From assembly GCF_900107415.1 (NCBI RefSeq), contig NZ_FNPX01000005.1:1-64000 (forward strand): DNA of 64,000 bases. The letters run 5' to 3'. Numbering within the stretch: position 1 is the first letter of the stretch; each line of letters starts with the position of its first letter. Origin of the DNA: Jannaschia faecimaris. GTDB lineage: Bacteria; Pseudomonadota; Alphaproteobacteria; Rhodobacterales; Rhodobacteraceae. Below are positions 8,546 through 18,330 of this stretch, in pieces. The position numbers and the translations under genes were made by a program. The notes beneath the pieces are model-generated. The model was not told the origin of the DNA, made no database searches, and was given only the letters and a program-made list of their open reading frames with translations.

Positions 8546-9766
8546 ATGTCCCTATCCAAAGCCGTATGGAAGCTCCGTGACATTACGCGGCAGATCTGGA
8601 CACGCGTTGCGCTCTATTCGCTTCTGGCATTGGTTTCCGCAGGCATCGCGCCCGTCCTGTCTCCCTTTCTGCCTGACGGACTGAAAAACCTCATGGGGGA
8701 GGAGCCGACGCTGCAATTGCTGTCGATCCTGACCAATTCGATGTTGGTCGTGGCAACGTTTTCGCTGTCGGTGATGGTCGCAGCACACCAATTCGCTGCA
8801 AGTCAGGCAACCCCCCGGTCCCACCGCCTGCTGCGCGAGGATGGACGGACGCAATCGGTACTCGCAACCTTCATCGGGGCCTTTGTCTTCGGCCTGACGT
8901 CGCGGATCGTGATCAACGCCGGTCTATATGGCGACCTGGATTTTCCAGTAATCTATTTCGTGACGATTGTCGTGACACTGACCGTGATCCTGGCACTCAT
9001 CCGCTGGGTGCAGCAACTGGCCGCGCTGGGGTCGATTGAAAAGACTACGGGAAGGGTGGAGGCGACCACGCGCGACGCGCTGATGGCGATGGCCAAGGCA
9101 CCCTATCTCGGTTGTACGCCTCTACCGATCGACGAGGCGGCGAGGGGGCGGGAATTGCAAGGCTCCGCGTTCGGTTATGTGCGCTACATCGACGTGAACG
9201 GCTTATCCGATTGCGCCGGCAAGGACGGACAGATTGATGTTCTCGTCGTGCCGGGCGACTGGGTCGGCCCGGGCGACCCGGTGCTGTGCGTCGCAAAGGC
9301 GGAGGCCGATGATGACGATCTGCTGGATAACATCGTCATCGGGGAGCTGCGCTCCTTCGATCAGGATCCGGTCTTTGGCCTTCAAGTCATGTCGGAAATC
9401 GGTCAGCGCGCCCTATCCCCCGGATTGAACGATCCGCAGACCGCCGTCGACGTGATCAACCGTCAGTCCCGGCTGCTGGATCTTTGGTCAAGCAAACCCG
9501 TCGACGACCCGCTGCCCGGCCTGCGTGTGCGTCAGGCATCCGGCTCGGAAGCGATGCATGTCGCGTTCGATACCATCGCCCGCGACGGGTCGGCCTTGCT
9601 GGAAGTGCAATTGACCCTTCAAAAAGCCCTGGCCCGACTGGAGTCGCACCAGGACCCGGAAATCCGGCTGGCTGCGCGCGAAGTCTCCAGGAGGGCGCTG
9701 GAGCGGTCGGATGCCGCGCTCGAACTCAGCGAGGATCGCGACGCAGTGCGTGCCGCTGCCCCCTGA
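8546..9766 (+). CDS. DUF2254 membrane protein
   Basis: This 406-residue protein has four hydrophobic segments in its first 160 residues (for example LLALVSAGIAPVLSPFLP and YFVTIVVTLTVILALIRWV) followed by a soluble domain. LVVATFSLSVMVAAHQFAA and the ISPGLNDPQTA-type motif, here RALSPGLNDPQTAVDVI, place it in the DUF2254 family, whose function is unknown. I chose ATG 8546 over an upstream in-frame TTG because CCGGAG lies 8 bp before it. It stands alone, converges on gcvP and is downstream of a tRNA on the other strand. Confidence 0.75.
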   Translation: MSLSKAVWKLRDITRQIWTRVALYSLLALVSAGIAPVLSPFLPDGLKNLMGEEPTLQLLSILTNSMLVVATFSLSVMVAAHQFAASQATPRSHRLLREDGRTQSVLATFIGAFVFGLTSRIVINAGLYGDLDFPVIYFVTIVVTLTVILALIRWVQQLAALGSIEKTTGRVEATTRDALMAMAKAPYLGCTPLPIDEAARGRELQGSAFGYVRYIDVNGLSDCAGKDGQIDVLVVPGDWVGPGDPVLCVAKAEADDDDLLDNIVIGELRSFDQDPVFGLQVMSEIGQRALSPGLNDPQTAVDVINRQSRLLDLWSSKPVDDPLPGLRVRQASGSEAMHVAFDTIARDGSALLEVQLTLQKALARLESHQDPEIRLAAREVSRRALERSDAALELSEDRDAVRAAAP

Positions 9767-9802
9767 CATGGGGGCAACGGCGCAGCCGCCCGACCGCGTC
9801 GG

Positions 9803-12637
9803 CTACTCCGCCGCTTCGAGGTAGCTTTCGACCGGCGGGCAGGTGCAGATCAGGTTGCGGTCGCCCGCCACGTTGTCGACCCGGTTGACCGGCGGCCAGT
9901 ACTTGTCCACCCGGAACGCGCCCGGCGGGAAGCACCCGGCCTCGCGGCTGTAGGGTCGATCCCAATCGCGGACGAGATCCTCCATCGTGTGCGGTGCATT
10001 CTTGAGAGGGTTGTTCTCACCGTCCATCTCGCCCGCCTCGATCGCCCGGATCTCCTCGCGGATGGCAAGCATCGCGTTGATAAACCGATCCAGTTCGGGC
10101 TTCGGCTCACTCTCCGTAGGTTCGACCATCAGGGTTCCTGCCACAGGCCAGGACATGGTCGGCGCATGAAACCCGTTGTCCATCAGTCGCTTGGCGATGT
10201 CGTCGACGGTGACATGCGCGCTTTCGGTAAAGGGTCGCGTGTCAAGAATACACTCATGTGCGATGCGCCCGCGGCGCCCGCCATACAACACGTCGTAGGA
10301 CCCCTTGAGCCGTGCCGCGATGTAGTTGGCCGACAGGATCGCGACCTTCGTCGCATTGGTCAGGCCTTCGCCCCCCATCATCATCACGTAGGCATAGGAG
10401 ATCGGAAGGATCGACGCGCTGCCATAGGGAGCCGCCGACACCGGGCCCGTCGCACCACCTGTTTCCGGATGGCCCGGCAGATAGGGCGCGAGGTGCGCCT
10501 TGACCCCAATCGGGCCCATCCCCGGACCGCCGCCCCCATGGGGGATGCAGAAGGTCTTGTGCAGGTTCAGGTGGGATACGTCGGCCCCGATCTCTCCCGG
10601 CTTTGACAGGCCGACCATCGCGTTCAGGTTGGCCCCGTCGAGGTAGACCTGACCACCGTGCGCATGCGTGATCTCGCAGACTTCGCGCACTGTATCCTCA
10701 AACACGCCGTGCGTGCTGGGATAGGTGATCATGCAGCCCGCCAGATCGTCGCCCGCGGCCTCGGCCTTGGCACGGAAGTCATCCAGGTCGACATCACCGT
10801 TTTCGGCCGCGTTCACGATCACGACCTTCATGCCCGCCATCTGCGCCGACGCCGGGTTGGTGCCGTGGGCCGATGTCGGGATCAGGCATATACGCCGGTT
10901 CGCCTGCCCGTTGGCCGCGTGGTAGGCGGCGATGGTCAACAGCCCAGCATACTCGCCCTGCGCGCCCGAATTAGGCTGCATCGACATGTCGTCATAGCCG
11001 GTGATCACGCACAGACGCGCCGACAATTCGTCGATCATCTCCTTGTAACCCAGCGCGTCCTCCACGGGCGCGAAGGGGTGCAGGCGGCCAAACTCGGGGA
11101 ACGTCACCGGCATCATCTCGACCGCCGCGTTCAGCTTCATCGTGCAGGAGCCGAGCGGGATCATCGACCGGTCCAGCGCCAGATCGCGGTCGGCGAGGCG
11201 ACGCATGTAGCGCATCATCTCGGCCTCGGACCGATTCATGTGGAAGATCGGGTGCGTGAGATAGTCGCTCTGCCGCTGAAACGCCTTGGGGATATCGATG
11301 CGCGGGTCAATTGCGGCCTCCACTCCGAAGGCCCCCAGCAGACGGGTCAGAATATCACCGTCGGTGATTTCGTCGCAGGCAAGGACCAGCGTGTCCGCCC
11401 CCAGCTTGCGCAGCGTGATCCCGGCCGCGCGGGCGGCTTGCCAGATCACGCCCTGCATCGCACCGACCTTGACGGTCACGGTATCAAATATTGGCCCGTC
11501 GGCCACGTCGAACCCCGCCCCGGCCAAAGCATCGCTCAGGGCGGTCGCGTGGGCATGAACATGGGTCGCGATATGGTGAAGGCCCTTAGGACCGTGGAAC
11601 ACGGCATAGAAACTGGCCATCACGGCAAGCAGCGCCTGCGCGGTGCAGACGTTGGACGTGGCCTTCTCGCGGCGGATATGCTGCTCGCGGGTCTGAAGCG
11701 ACAGGCGGTAGGCCTTATTGCCATGGCTGTCGACCGACACGCCAACTAGCCGGCCGGGCATCGACCGCTTGTAGGCGTCCGCGCAGGCAAAGAAAGCAGC
11801 ATGCGGGCCGCCATAGCCCAGCGGCACGCCGAAACGCTGCGCCGACCCGACTGCGATATCCGCGCCCATCGCGCCCGGCTCTTTGAGCAGGCAGAGCGCA
11901 AGCAAATCCGTCGCAACGATGCCCAACGCCTTCGCGCCGTGCAGTGCTTCGATCTGCGGTGTCAGGTCACGCAGCCCCCCAGTGGTGTCGGGATACTGGA
12001 AGATCGCTCCGAAGACCTGCTCGGGCATCAAGTCTGCAACCGGGCCGACGATCAGCTGAATGCCAAGGGGCTCCGCCCGCGTGCGCATCACCTCGATGTT
12101 CTGCGGGTGGCAATTTTCGTCGACGAAGAACGCCATCGCCTTCGATTTGGCGACACGCTGCGCCATCACCATCGCCTCGGCACAGGCGGTGGATTCGTCA
12201 AGCAGCGAGGCGTTTGCGACCGGCAGGCCGGTCAAATCGCTGATCATCGTCTGGAAGTTCAGGAGCGCCTCCAGCCGACCCTGCGCGATCTCGGGCTGAT
12301 AGGGGGTGTAGGCGGTATACCACGCCGGGTTCTCAAGGATGTTCCGCTGGATCGCCGGGGGCGTGACCGTGTCGGAGTAGCCTTGGCCGATCATGCTGAC
12401 CGTGACGCGGTTTTTGCTGGCCAGGTCGCGCATCCGGGCCAGAATTGCGTGCTCGGTCATCTGCGGCCAAGGCAACGTCTCCTTCTGCCGGATCGACTTG
12501 GGCACTGTTTCATCAATGAGCGCGTCCAGGCTGTCCGCACCGACGGCCTTCAGCATCTCCTCCATTTCTAATGGAGACGGGCCAATGTGGCGACGGTTGG
12601 CAAAGTCATAGGTGTCGTAGTCGGTCAGCTTGGTCAC
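9803..12637 (-). CDS. gcvP: Glycine dehydrogenase (decarboxylating), P protein
   Basis: This 944-residue homodimeric-type GcvP decarboxylates glycine and transfers the aminomethyl group to lipoyl-GcvH. The N-terminal half contains [20 protein letters not shown] and [20 protein letters not shown]. The PLP lysine is Lys694 in [20 protein letters not shown]. Both ancestral halves are present in one chain, as in E. coli. It starts at GTG 12637 behind GGAG and is the third gene of gcvT-gcvH-gcvP, all on the minus strand. It should share the glycine riboswitch control at 14.3-14.4 kb unless the hairpin after gcvH uncouples it. Confidence 0.98.
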   Translation of the reverse strand: MTKLTDYDTYDFANRRHIGPSPLEMEEMLKAVGADSLDALIDETVPKSIRQKETLPWPQMTEHAILARMRDLASKNRVTVSMIGQGYSDTVTPPAIQRNILENPAWYTAYTPYQPEIAQGRLEALLNFQTMISDLTGLPVANASLLDESTACAEAMVMAQRVAKSKAMAFFVDENCHPQNIEVMRTRAEPLGIQLIVGPVADLMPEQVFGAIFQYPDTTGGLRDLTPQIEALHGAKALGIVATDLLALCLLKEPGAMGADIAVGSAQRFGVPLGYGGPHAAFFACADAYKRSMPGRLVGVSVDSHGNKAYRLSLQTREQHIRREKATSNVCTAQALLAVMASFYAVFHGPKGLHHIATHVHAHATALSDALAGAGFDVADGPIFDTVTVKVGAMQGVIWQAARAAGITLRKLGADTLVLACDEITDGDILTRLLGAFGVEAAIDPRIDIPKAFQRQSDYLTHPIFHMNRSEAEMMRYMRRLADRDLALDRSMIPLGSCTMKLNAAVEMMPVTFPEFGRLHPFAPVEDALGYKEMIDELSARLCVITGYDDMSMQPNSGAQGEYAGLLTIAAYHAANGQANRRICLIPTSAHGTNPASAQMAGMKVVIVNAAENGDVDLDDFRAKAEAAGDDLAGCMITYPSTHGVFEDTVREVCEITHAHGGQVYLDGANLNAMVGLSKPGEIGADVSHLNLHKTFCIPHGGGGPGMGPIGVKAHLAPYLPGHPETGGATGPVSAAPYGSASILPISYAYVMMMGGEGLTNATKVAILSANYIAARLKGSYDVLYGGRRGRIAHECILDTRPFTESAHVTVDDIAKRLMDNGFHAPTMSWPVAGTLMVEPTESEPKPELDRFINAMLAIREEIRAIEAGEMDGENNPLKNAPHTMEDLVRDWDRPYSREAGCFPPGAFRVDKYWPPVNRVDNVAGDRNLICTCPPVESYLEAAE

Positions 12638-12734
12638 GGCTCGTCTCCGGGTTTGGCAGCTTTTGGCAGAACGCTTTTAATGCGCGGTGCGGCTGTGACG
12701 GTCGCGGATGCGACCATCACCGTGCCGCTGTCGG

Positions 12735-12752
12735 TTCGCCTCGAAAGGCGAA
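12735..12752 (-). other. Intercistronic hairpin between gcvH and gcvP
   Basis: A perfect 7-bp stem (ttcgcct/aggcgaa) with a 4-nt loop begins a few bases after the gcvH stop codon, within a 121-bp gap before gcvP. No T-run follows on the minus strand, so it is not a standard intrinsic terminator. An mRNA-processing or 3'-end stabilising element is a better guess. It could make gcvTH transcripts more abundant than gcvP. Confidence 0.4.
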
Positions 12753-12758
12753 AACCGC

Positions 12759-13118
12759 TTAGTCTCCGATCAGGTCCTTGTAGGCGTCTTCGTCCATCAT
12801 GGACTCCATCTCTTCGGGCGTAGTGGTCGTCATCCGGAAGAACCACGCGGCTTCGGCATCTTCGTTCACGAGGCCCGGGGTCTCGGCCAGTGCGTCGTTC
12901 ACCTCGGTGATTTCGCCATCCAGCGGGGCCATGATATCAGAGGCAGCCTTGACGCTTTCGATCACGACGATTTCCTCGCCCTTGGTCACGGTCTGGCCCA
13001 CTTCGGGCAGTTCCACGAACACGACGTCGCCTAGCTGGGTTGCAGCATGGCCGGTGATGCCGACGGTGATGACGCCGTCGTTGTCGTCAAGCCATTCGTG
13101 GTCTTCGGTATACTTCAT
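12759..13118 (-). CDS. gcvH: Glycine cleavage system H protein
   Basis: This 119-residue lipoyl carrier shuttles the aminomethyl intermediate between GcvP, GcvT and lipoamide dehydrogenase. The start MKYTEDHEWL and the lipoylation motif GEEIVVIESVKAASDI (Lys57 as lipoyl acceptor) are diagnostic, and the tail retains AAWFFRM. It lies 15 bp downstream of gcvT, with GGAGACCCCC immediately before the ATG. Length is slightly below the usual 125-130. Confidence 0.97.
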   Translation of the reverse strand: MKYTEDHEWLDDNDGVITVGITGHAATQLGDVVFVELPEVGQTVTKGEEIVVIESVKAASDIMAPLDGEITEVNDALAETPGLVNEDAEAAWFFRMTTTTPEEMESMMDEDAYKDLIGD

Positions 13119-13133
13119 GGGGGTCTCCGGGGT

Positions 13134-14243
13134 TCAACGCTTGTAGCGGGGCTGGTGGAAAGGAAGATCGGTGACGACGACGGGCAGGCGTTTGCCCCGC
13201 ACATCGCCATAGAGGGTGGTGCCCGTCGCTGTGCCCTCGGGAACGTAACCCATCGCAACTGGCGCGCCCACAGACGGGCCGAACCCGCCCGAGGTCACGG
13301 TGCCCACGGGGTCAGCCGCGTCCTCAGAAGCATACAGCGTCACGCCCATGCGCATCGGGGCCCGCCCCTGCGGCAGAAGACCGACACGACGCCGTTTGGG
13401 GCCATCGTCCAGCTCGGCCAGAACGCGGTCCGCGCCGGGAAAGCCGCCTGCCCGGTCGCCACCGGTGCGGCGGACCTTCTGGATGGCCCACGTCAGATCG
13501 GCCTCGACCGGCGAAATTTCCGCCGTCAGGTCTTGGCCGTAAAGCGGCATGCCCGCCTCCAGCCGAAGCGAGTCGCGGGCACCCAGCCCGATGGGCAGCA
13601 CGTCGTCATCCGCCAGCAACGCGCGGGCAAATACCTCGACCTGCGCGATGGGCACACTGATCTCAAAGCCATCTTCCCCGGTGTAGCCCGACCGGCTGAC
13701 CCAGAGATCCGCGCCGTTCCAATCGAAGCTACGCACGTCCATGAACTTCATCGCAGCAACGCCCGGCACCAATGCCTCAAGAACCGACTCCGCTGCGGGG
13801 CCCTGCAACGCCAGCAGCGCGCGATCTTCCAACAGGTCAATCTCCAGATCCGGCAGGCCCGCCGTCAGGATATCCATATCGGCATGCTTCATCGCGCCGT
13901 TCACCACCAAGAGCAGATGGTCACCCCGGTTGGCGAACATCAGGTCATCGGCCACACCGCCGTCCGGCAGCATTAGAAGGCCATAGCGCTGTCGCCCCTC
14001 GGCCAGTCCGACTACGTTGACGGGCAACAGGCGCTCAAGGGCAGCTGCAGCATTTTCACCCCGGACGATCACTTGCCCCATGTGGGATACATCGAAAAGG
14101 CCAGCCTTGTCGCGAACGTGCAAGTGTTCGGCCATGACACCCGCAGGATACTGAACGGGCATCGAATAGCCCGCGAAGGCCACCATCTTACCGCCCAGTT
14201 CGTCATGAAGGCTGGCCAATGGCAGGGGAATCGGATCAGACAC
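13134..14243 (-). CDS. gcvT: Glycine cleavage system T protein (aminomethyltransferase)
   Basis: This 369-residue enzyme transfers the methylene unit to tetrahydrofolate and releases ammonia. FAGYSMPVQYPAGVMAEHLHVR and GLFDVSHMGQ are the classic N-terminal GcvT motifs, and SRSGYTGEDGFEIS is the folate-binding centre. I set the start at GTG 14243 because AGGAGG (14250-14255) lies 6 bp upstream and the next residues (SDPIPLPLASLHDELGGKM) align with the family. A longer in-frame extension would run into the riboswitch. First gene of the operon. Confidence 0.97.
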   Translation of the reverse strand: MSDPIPLPLASLHDELGGKMVAFAGYSMPVQYPAGVMAEHLHVRDKAGLFDVSHMGQVIVRGENAAAALERLLPVNVVGLAEGRQRYGLLMLPDGGVADDLMFANRGDHLLLVVNGAMKHADMDILTAGLPDLEIDLLEDRALLALQGPAAESVLEALVPGVAAMKFMDVRSFDWNGADLWVSRSGYTGEDGFEISVPIAQVEVFARALLADDDVLPIGLGARDSLRLEAGMPLYGQDLTAEISPVEADLTWAIQKVRRTGGDRAGGFPGADRVLAELDDGPKRRRVGLLPQGRAPMRMGVTLYASEDAADPVGTVTSGGFGPSVGAPVAMGYVPEGTATGTTLYGDVRGKRLPVVVTDLPFHQPRYKR

Positions 14244-14280
14244 GCAGCACCTCCTGAGGGCCGTACGGCCCGTTTCGATG

Positions 14281-14435
14281 CCCCCTCTGTCCCTTGCGCC
14301 TGAGATCGCTATCCCTTCGGCGGCCCCTCTCGGGGCTCTCTCCAGAGTTTTTGTGCACACCAGGTCCGTTTGCCTGAGAGTTTACCGGGGCGGTTGCTCC
14401 TTCGGCCCTGTCCGTGGGACAGAGTCTCCCGGGCG
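14281..14435 (-). ncRNA. Tandem glycine riboswitch upstream of gcvT
   Basis: On the minus strand two glycine-aptamer cores occur in series. The first, read from about 14430 down, contains CCGAAGGAGCAACCGCCCC, then AACTCTCAGGCAAACGGACC. A short linker (about 14345-14360) joins it to the second, which contains ACTCTGGAGAGAGCCCC, GCCGAAGGGAT, then ATCTCAGGCGCAAGG and GACAGAGGGGG. The CCGAAGG and CTCAGGCAAA/GGACAGAG elements define the gcvT RNA family. It ends 37 nt before the gcvT start. A 12-bp palindrome (ggccgtacggcc, 14259-14270) sits between it and the Shine-Dalgarno sequence and may be part of the expression platform. Confidence 0.93.
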
Positions 14436-14495
14436 TGCCCGTTTCCGATACGAAACGAGTCCGCTCCAAGCAAGTGAAGAATATGAGAGACCAAC

Positions 14496-15023
14496 ATGAA
14501 TCGCTTTTTCGGGTATGGCAGCCTCGTCAATCGGCAGACCCACACCTACCATACGGCAGAACCGATGACGGTCACGGGCTGGCGCCGCGCATGGCGGGCA
14601 ACGCCAATCAACCCGGTCGCCTTCTTGACCGGCGAGCTGCACGACGGATCGACGATTGACGGGCTGGCGGCAGATGTGCCGGGCGGCGCGTGGGATGCGC
14701 TGGACCTGCGAGAGACGGGCTACCTGCGCGCGATGCTGCCAGAAGGGCCACAGATATATCACATCCCGACCGACCTTCATGGCACCCCCAAGGATGTCCG
14801 CCCGATCCTGCTCAGCTATCTCGATGTCGTGGTTCAGGGCTTCCTGCGCGAATTCGGCGAAGATGGCGTAACCCGGTTCTTCGACACCACGGTCGGGTGG
14901 GAGACCCCGATCCGCAATGACCGTGCCGCGCCACAGTACCCCCGCACACAGGTGTTGACCAAGGACGAGACTGCGCTGGTCGATCACCACCTCCGGCGGG
15001 TCACCCGCTCAAAATCGGCCTAA
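14496..15023 (+). CDS. Gamma-glutamylcyclotransferase-like (AIG2/GGCT fold) protein
   Basis: This 175-residue protein begins with FFGYGSLVN, the substrate-binding YGSL loop of the gamma-glutamylcyclotransferase superfamily. WDALDLRETGYLR supplies the expected acidic residue region (family catalytic Glu). Members convert gamma-glutamyl amines to 5-oxoproline, often in glutathione turnover. Here the substrate is unknown. It is transcribed away from gcvT, and its promoter must overlap the DNA just upstream of the riboswitch. Its stop overlaps the stop of the convergent dsbD-like gene. Confidence 0.75.
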   Translation: MNRFFGYGSLVNRQTHTYHTAEPMTVTGWRRAWRATPINPVAFLTGELHDGSTIDGLAADVPGGAWDALDLRETGYLRAMLPEGPQIYHIPTDLHGTPKDVRPILLSYLDVVVQGFLREFGEDGVTRFFDTTVGWETPIRNDRAAPQYPRTQVLTKDETALVDHHLRRVTRSKSA

Positions 15024-17029
15024 CCGCCCGCGCGGGCAATCGCCTCAAGCACAGTATCTTCGGTCAGCAATTCGGGCAGGACCACGCCTTCCGGCGCGCC
15101 GGGGCCATAGACCGCGTTGAACGGAATGCCGAAACGGTCATTCGATCTCAGGAATGCAGCGATTTCCTCGTCCGGACGGGTCCAGTCGGCCTGCAAAGCG
15201 ACCGTGCCCGAAATGGCATCGGCCACCGCGCCGCGCTCCAGTACCAACCGCTTGTTCGCCTTGCAGGTCAGGCACCAATCGGCAGTGACATCGACGAAGA
15301 CCGTTTCGCCCGCTGCGACCTCAGCCTGGATCCGCTCCTCGGAAAAGACTTCCCATCCCGCGTCGACACGCGCCTGCGCCCGGTCCGGCACGGGAAGCAA
15401 CACTGCGGCCAGCACGACCGCGATCATGCCACCGCCCACCTTGGCCCAGACATTTCGCCCAAAGGCCAGCCCGGCAAACAAGACTGCCGCCAGGACGCCG
15501 ATAATCAATGCGTTCGTCCATCCCGCGCTGGCGGCCAGCACCGTCAGCAACCACCCGGCCGTCAGCAGAAGAACGCCACCCAGCATCCGCTGAACCGTCC
15601 GCATCCAGGCACCGGGCCTGGGCAGCCGCTGAACCAGACTGGGACGAAGCGCGACAAGCATATACGGCAGCGACAGTCCCAACCCCATCGCCGCGAAGAC
15701 CGCAACGATCTCCAGCGGCCCGTGCGTCAACGCATAGGTCACAGCTGTCCCGAGGAACGGGGCGGAGCAGGGCGTCGCCATCACGGCGGCGAACATGCCG
15801 GTGGCGAAGTCCCCGCCCCAGCCGCCATGCGCCTCGGTTCTGGCCATCCGCGTCATCGCATCCGACGACAGGTTCACGTGGAAAAAGCCGAGCATGTTGG
15901 CCGCGAAGACAACGATAAGACCGATCATCAGCGCAAGAAAGACCGGCTGCTGGAACTGTACCCCCCAGCCGACCGAGACCCCCGCCGCCTTCAGCCCGAT
16001 AATGACGACCGCCAGCCCGAGGAAGAACACCAGCACCCCGGCAACAGAGGCCAGAAAGCCGCCGCGCACGCGGGCCGCACTCTTGTCTCTCGCCCGCAAG
16101 GCGCTCGCAAATTTCATCGACAGGACCGGCAGAACGCAGGGCATCACGTTCAGGATCAGCCCGCCCAACGCCGCAATCACCATCATCCACCACAGCGTGG
16201 ACGTCTGCCGCGAAACCGGCGGGGCCGTCGCACCCAACGGCGCTTCCATGGTTGCCGCGCGGCCGCTGTCGGTCATCGTAAGCGTCAGCGCACCATCCCC
16301 CGGCGACAATACCGGCAAGACGGCGTGCAAGGCCCGCCCCCCATTGGTCAGCGTGATTTTCGGCGTCCCAAAGGAGGCGTAGTCGCCGTGTTCGGGGAAT
16401 ATGTCAGGATTCACCAAGGGCACCGCCGACGTCGCCGTCAGTGTCAACGCCGCGTCGTCAAGGTGCACCTGTTCCAAAGCCAGCCCCGCTTCAGCACCCG
16501 TCTTCGGAACGCGCCCAATCCAGTCGGACAGTGTCGCCGCAGCTGCGGCATCAATGCCGCCCCCGGCAGGCAGGTTTAGCACCATGTCCAGCGTCTCTGG
16601 AATACAAAGCTCGGCGCAAACCAGCAAGTTCGCGCGCAGAGCCAAGCGCGCGGGCGCACCCGGATCCTCAAGGATTACCGTCAGGGGATAGACGACTTCC
16701 TTGGCATAACCGAAATTCTGGATATCGAACGCAACGAACCGGGTGGGTGCCGGATAGGCCAGATCGACTGAAGCGACATTGTCCGACCCGGACCAGTCCA
16801 GGTCGGGGGGCAGGCCGACTTCGCCGGGACTGCGCCAGTATGTCTTCCATCCGTCGTCCAGCGTCACCTGCAACCCGGCTGAAACGGTCGCTTCTCCGGG
16901 GCTCACCCCATCTTCGACAGTCAGCAGGCGCGCCTGCACGGCGTTGCCCCGCACCGGGTCCGAGGTGGCGGCGACCAGCGGGGTGGCAAAAAACAGGGCA
17001 AAGACGATTATCAAGCGGATCATAACCAC
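15020..17029 (-). CDS. DsbD/ScsB-like thiol:disulfide interchange protein
   Basis: This 669-residue inner-membrane protein moves reducing power to the periplasm. After a signal peptide comes a periplasmic domain with Cys138 and Cys142 (LLVCAELCIPE). Next is a membrane core with two redox cysteines in NVMPCVLPVLSMKF and ATPCSAPFLGTAV, and last a thioredoxin-like domain with DVTADWCLTCKANKR. The long N-terminal domain and the C-x3-C motif resemble ScsB more than classical DsbD. The start is GTG 17029 or ATG 17023, and neither has a clear Shine-Dalgarno sequence. It diverges from a DsbA-family gene, a likely partner. Confidence 0.88.
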   Translation of the reverse strand: MVMIRLIIVFALFFATPLVAATSDPVRGNAVQARLLTVEDGVSPGEATVSAGLQVTLDDGWKTYWRSPGEVGLPPDLDWSGSDNVASVDLAYPAPTRFVAFDIQNFGYAKEVVYPLTVILEDPGAPARLALRANLLVCAELCIPETLDMVLNLPAGGGIDAAAAATLSDWIGRVPKTGAEAGLALEQVHLDDAALTLTATSAVPLVNPDIFPEHGDYASFGTPKITLTNGGRALHAVLPVLSPGDGALTLTMTDSGRAATMEAPLGATAPPVSRQTSTLWWMMVIAALGGLILNVMPCVLPVLSMKFASALRARDKSAARVRGGFLASVAGVLVFFLGLAVVIIGLKAAGVSVGWGVQFQQPVFLALMIGLIVVFAANMLGFFHVNLSSDAMTRMARTEAHGGWGGDFATGMFAAVMATPCSAPFLGTAVTYALTHGPLEIVAVFAAMGLGLSLPYMLVALRPSLVQRLPRPGAWMRTVQRMLGGVLLLTAGWLLTVLAASAGWTNALIIGVLAAVLFAGLAFGRNVWAKVGGGMIAVVLAAVLLPVPDRAQARVDAGWEVFSEERIQAEVAAGETVFVDVTADWCLTCKANKRLVLERGAVADAISGTVALQADWTRPDEEIAAFLRSNDRFGIPFNAVYGPGAPEGVVLPELLTEDTVLEAIARAGG

Positions 17030-17176
17030 TGCATATGCAAGCGATCACCGGTGGGCGAGAGGTGCCGTGACGATTTGACGGGAACGTGACCATCTGCCCC
17101 GCCCGACGCGGTTGCGTCCGTCTCATCCGCGCGGCACCTTGTGACGGATTGTATATTTTCGTCCGAAGGACAGCCC

Positions 17177-17917
17177 ATGCGCGCGCCGACCTCTCTGCTC
17201 CTGCCCGTTCTGAGCCTCAGCATCGCTCTTGCGGCACCCATAGCCGCCCCCGCGCAGGAGTTGACCGAGGACGCGATCAAGCAGCTCGCCCTCGAAGCGA
17301 TCCTCGAGAATCCCGAGATCGTCATGGAAGCGGTGGCCATCCTTCAGGCACGCGACGCCGCCGCGGCCGAGGCACAGGCGGAAGCAACTCTGTCGGAAAA
17401 CCGCGCCATACTGGAAAACGACCCGAACGCTCCGGTGATTGGCAATCCGGAGGGGTCGGTCACAGTCGTGGAATTCTTTGACTACAACTGCGGTTTCTGC
17501 CGCCGCGCCGGTCCCGAGATCGAGGCACTGCTGGCCAACGACACCGACGTTCGCCTCGTATACCGCGAATGGCCGATTCTTTCGGAAGGCTCCGTCTTCG
17601 GTGCCCGCGCCGCGCTCGCCGCCCGTGAACAGGGCAAATATGCACAAATGCACGAGGCGCTCATGACCTCGGGCGCGCGGGTCGATGAGACGACAGTCAT
17701 GCAGATTGCCGTGGAACTGGGCCTCGACGCCGAGAAGCTGCGCATCGACATGGAAAGCGATGCGGTGAACGAGCATCTTGCAACCTCGCGCCAGCTTGCC
17801 GACTCCCTCGGGTTCACCGGCACGCCCAGCTTTGTTATCGGCGAGACGCGTGTGCCGGGCTTCGTCGAGGTCGACCGCCTGCAAGCGATCGTCGATGAGA
17901 CCCGCAGCGACGGCTAA
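17177..17917 (+). CDS. DsbA-family periplasmic thiol oxidoreductase (ScsC/Com1-like)
   Basis: This is a 246-residue precursor with a clear signal peptide (LLLPVLSLSIALAAPIAAPA). An Ala/Glu-rich helical N-terminal segment is the kind used for oligomerisation in ScsC/Com1 relatives. The thioredoxin domain follows, with FFDYNCGFCRR (Cys105-Cys108). FTGTPSFVIG provides the cis-proline loop. I chose ATG 17177, preceded by AAGGA, because the upstream in-frame extension lacks signal-peptide character. It is divergent from the DsbD-like gene with about 150 bp between starts, suggesting one redox pair. Confidence 0.88.
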   Translation: MRAPTSLLLPVLSLSIALAAPIAAPAQELTEDAIKQLALEAILENPEIVMEAVAILQARDAAAAEAQAEATLSENRAILENDPNAPVIGNPEGSVTVVEFFDYNCGFCRRAGPEIEALLANDTDVRLVYREWPILSEGSVFGARAALAAREQGKYAQMHEALMTSGARVDETTVMQIAVELGLDAEKLRIDMESDAVNEHLATSRQLADSLGFTGTPSFVIGETRVPGFVEVDRLQAIVDETRSDG

Positions 17918-18330
17918 CCGGACATCCCGTCACGTGCGGCATCGCGCATCTCCAGCAGGGTGCGCATCGCGTCATCGGCCCGGTGCGCCGGAATGAACAG
18001 ATGATCGTGAAAAAACCCGGCCACCGGGTTCACGCCCATCCCTTCAGCCGCCAGTCGGTTGGCAATCGGGGCCAGGAAGCCAACCGCATCTAACGCCGAA
18101 TGCACGTTCAACGTGATCATCCGCGACGGGAACACCGCATCCAGCCCTTCGGCCAGGGCAACGGCCTCGCTGACGATCAGGGTGGTGCCCTCGGCCTCCT
18201 CGAACCGCATACGCGCCGCGATTCCATCAGCGCGCTCGCGGTCGTCCAGTGTCACGAAGACCCAGGTCTCGGCGTCCAAGACCGGGTCCAGCGTAACCAT
18301 AAGAACCGCAATATCGTGCTCGCCGGTCAT
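17914..18330 (-). CDS. ACT-domain protein (COG3602-like)
   Basis: This 138-residue protein has two ACT-like halves. The N-terminal half includes LMVTLDPVLDAETWVFVTL, and the C-terminal half includes SRMITLNVHSALDAVGFLAPIA and GVNPVAGFFHDHLFIPA. The pattern matches the small DUF2241/ACT_7 proteins predicted to bind amino acids. The ATG overlaps the stop of the thioesterase gene upstream by 4 bp, so the two are coupled. The stop of the convergent dsbA-like gene overlaps its own by 4 bp. Ligand unknown. Confidence 0.75.
   Translation of the reverse strand: MTGEHDIAVLMVTLDPVLDAETWVFVTLDDRERADGIAARMRFEEAEGTTLIVSEAVALAEGLDAVFPSRMITLNVHSALDAVGFLAPIANRLAAEGMGVNPVAGFFHDHLFIPAHRADDAMRTLLEMRDAARDGMSG

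Noticed and set aside
10658-11749. A 363-codon plus-strand frame opposite gcvP
   Set aside because: Antisense to a certain gcvP, His/Arg-rich composition and no family resemblance.
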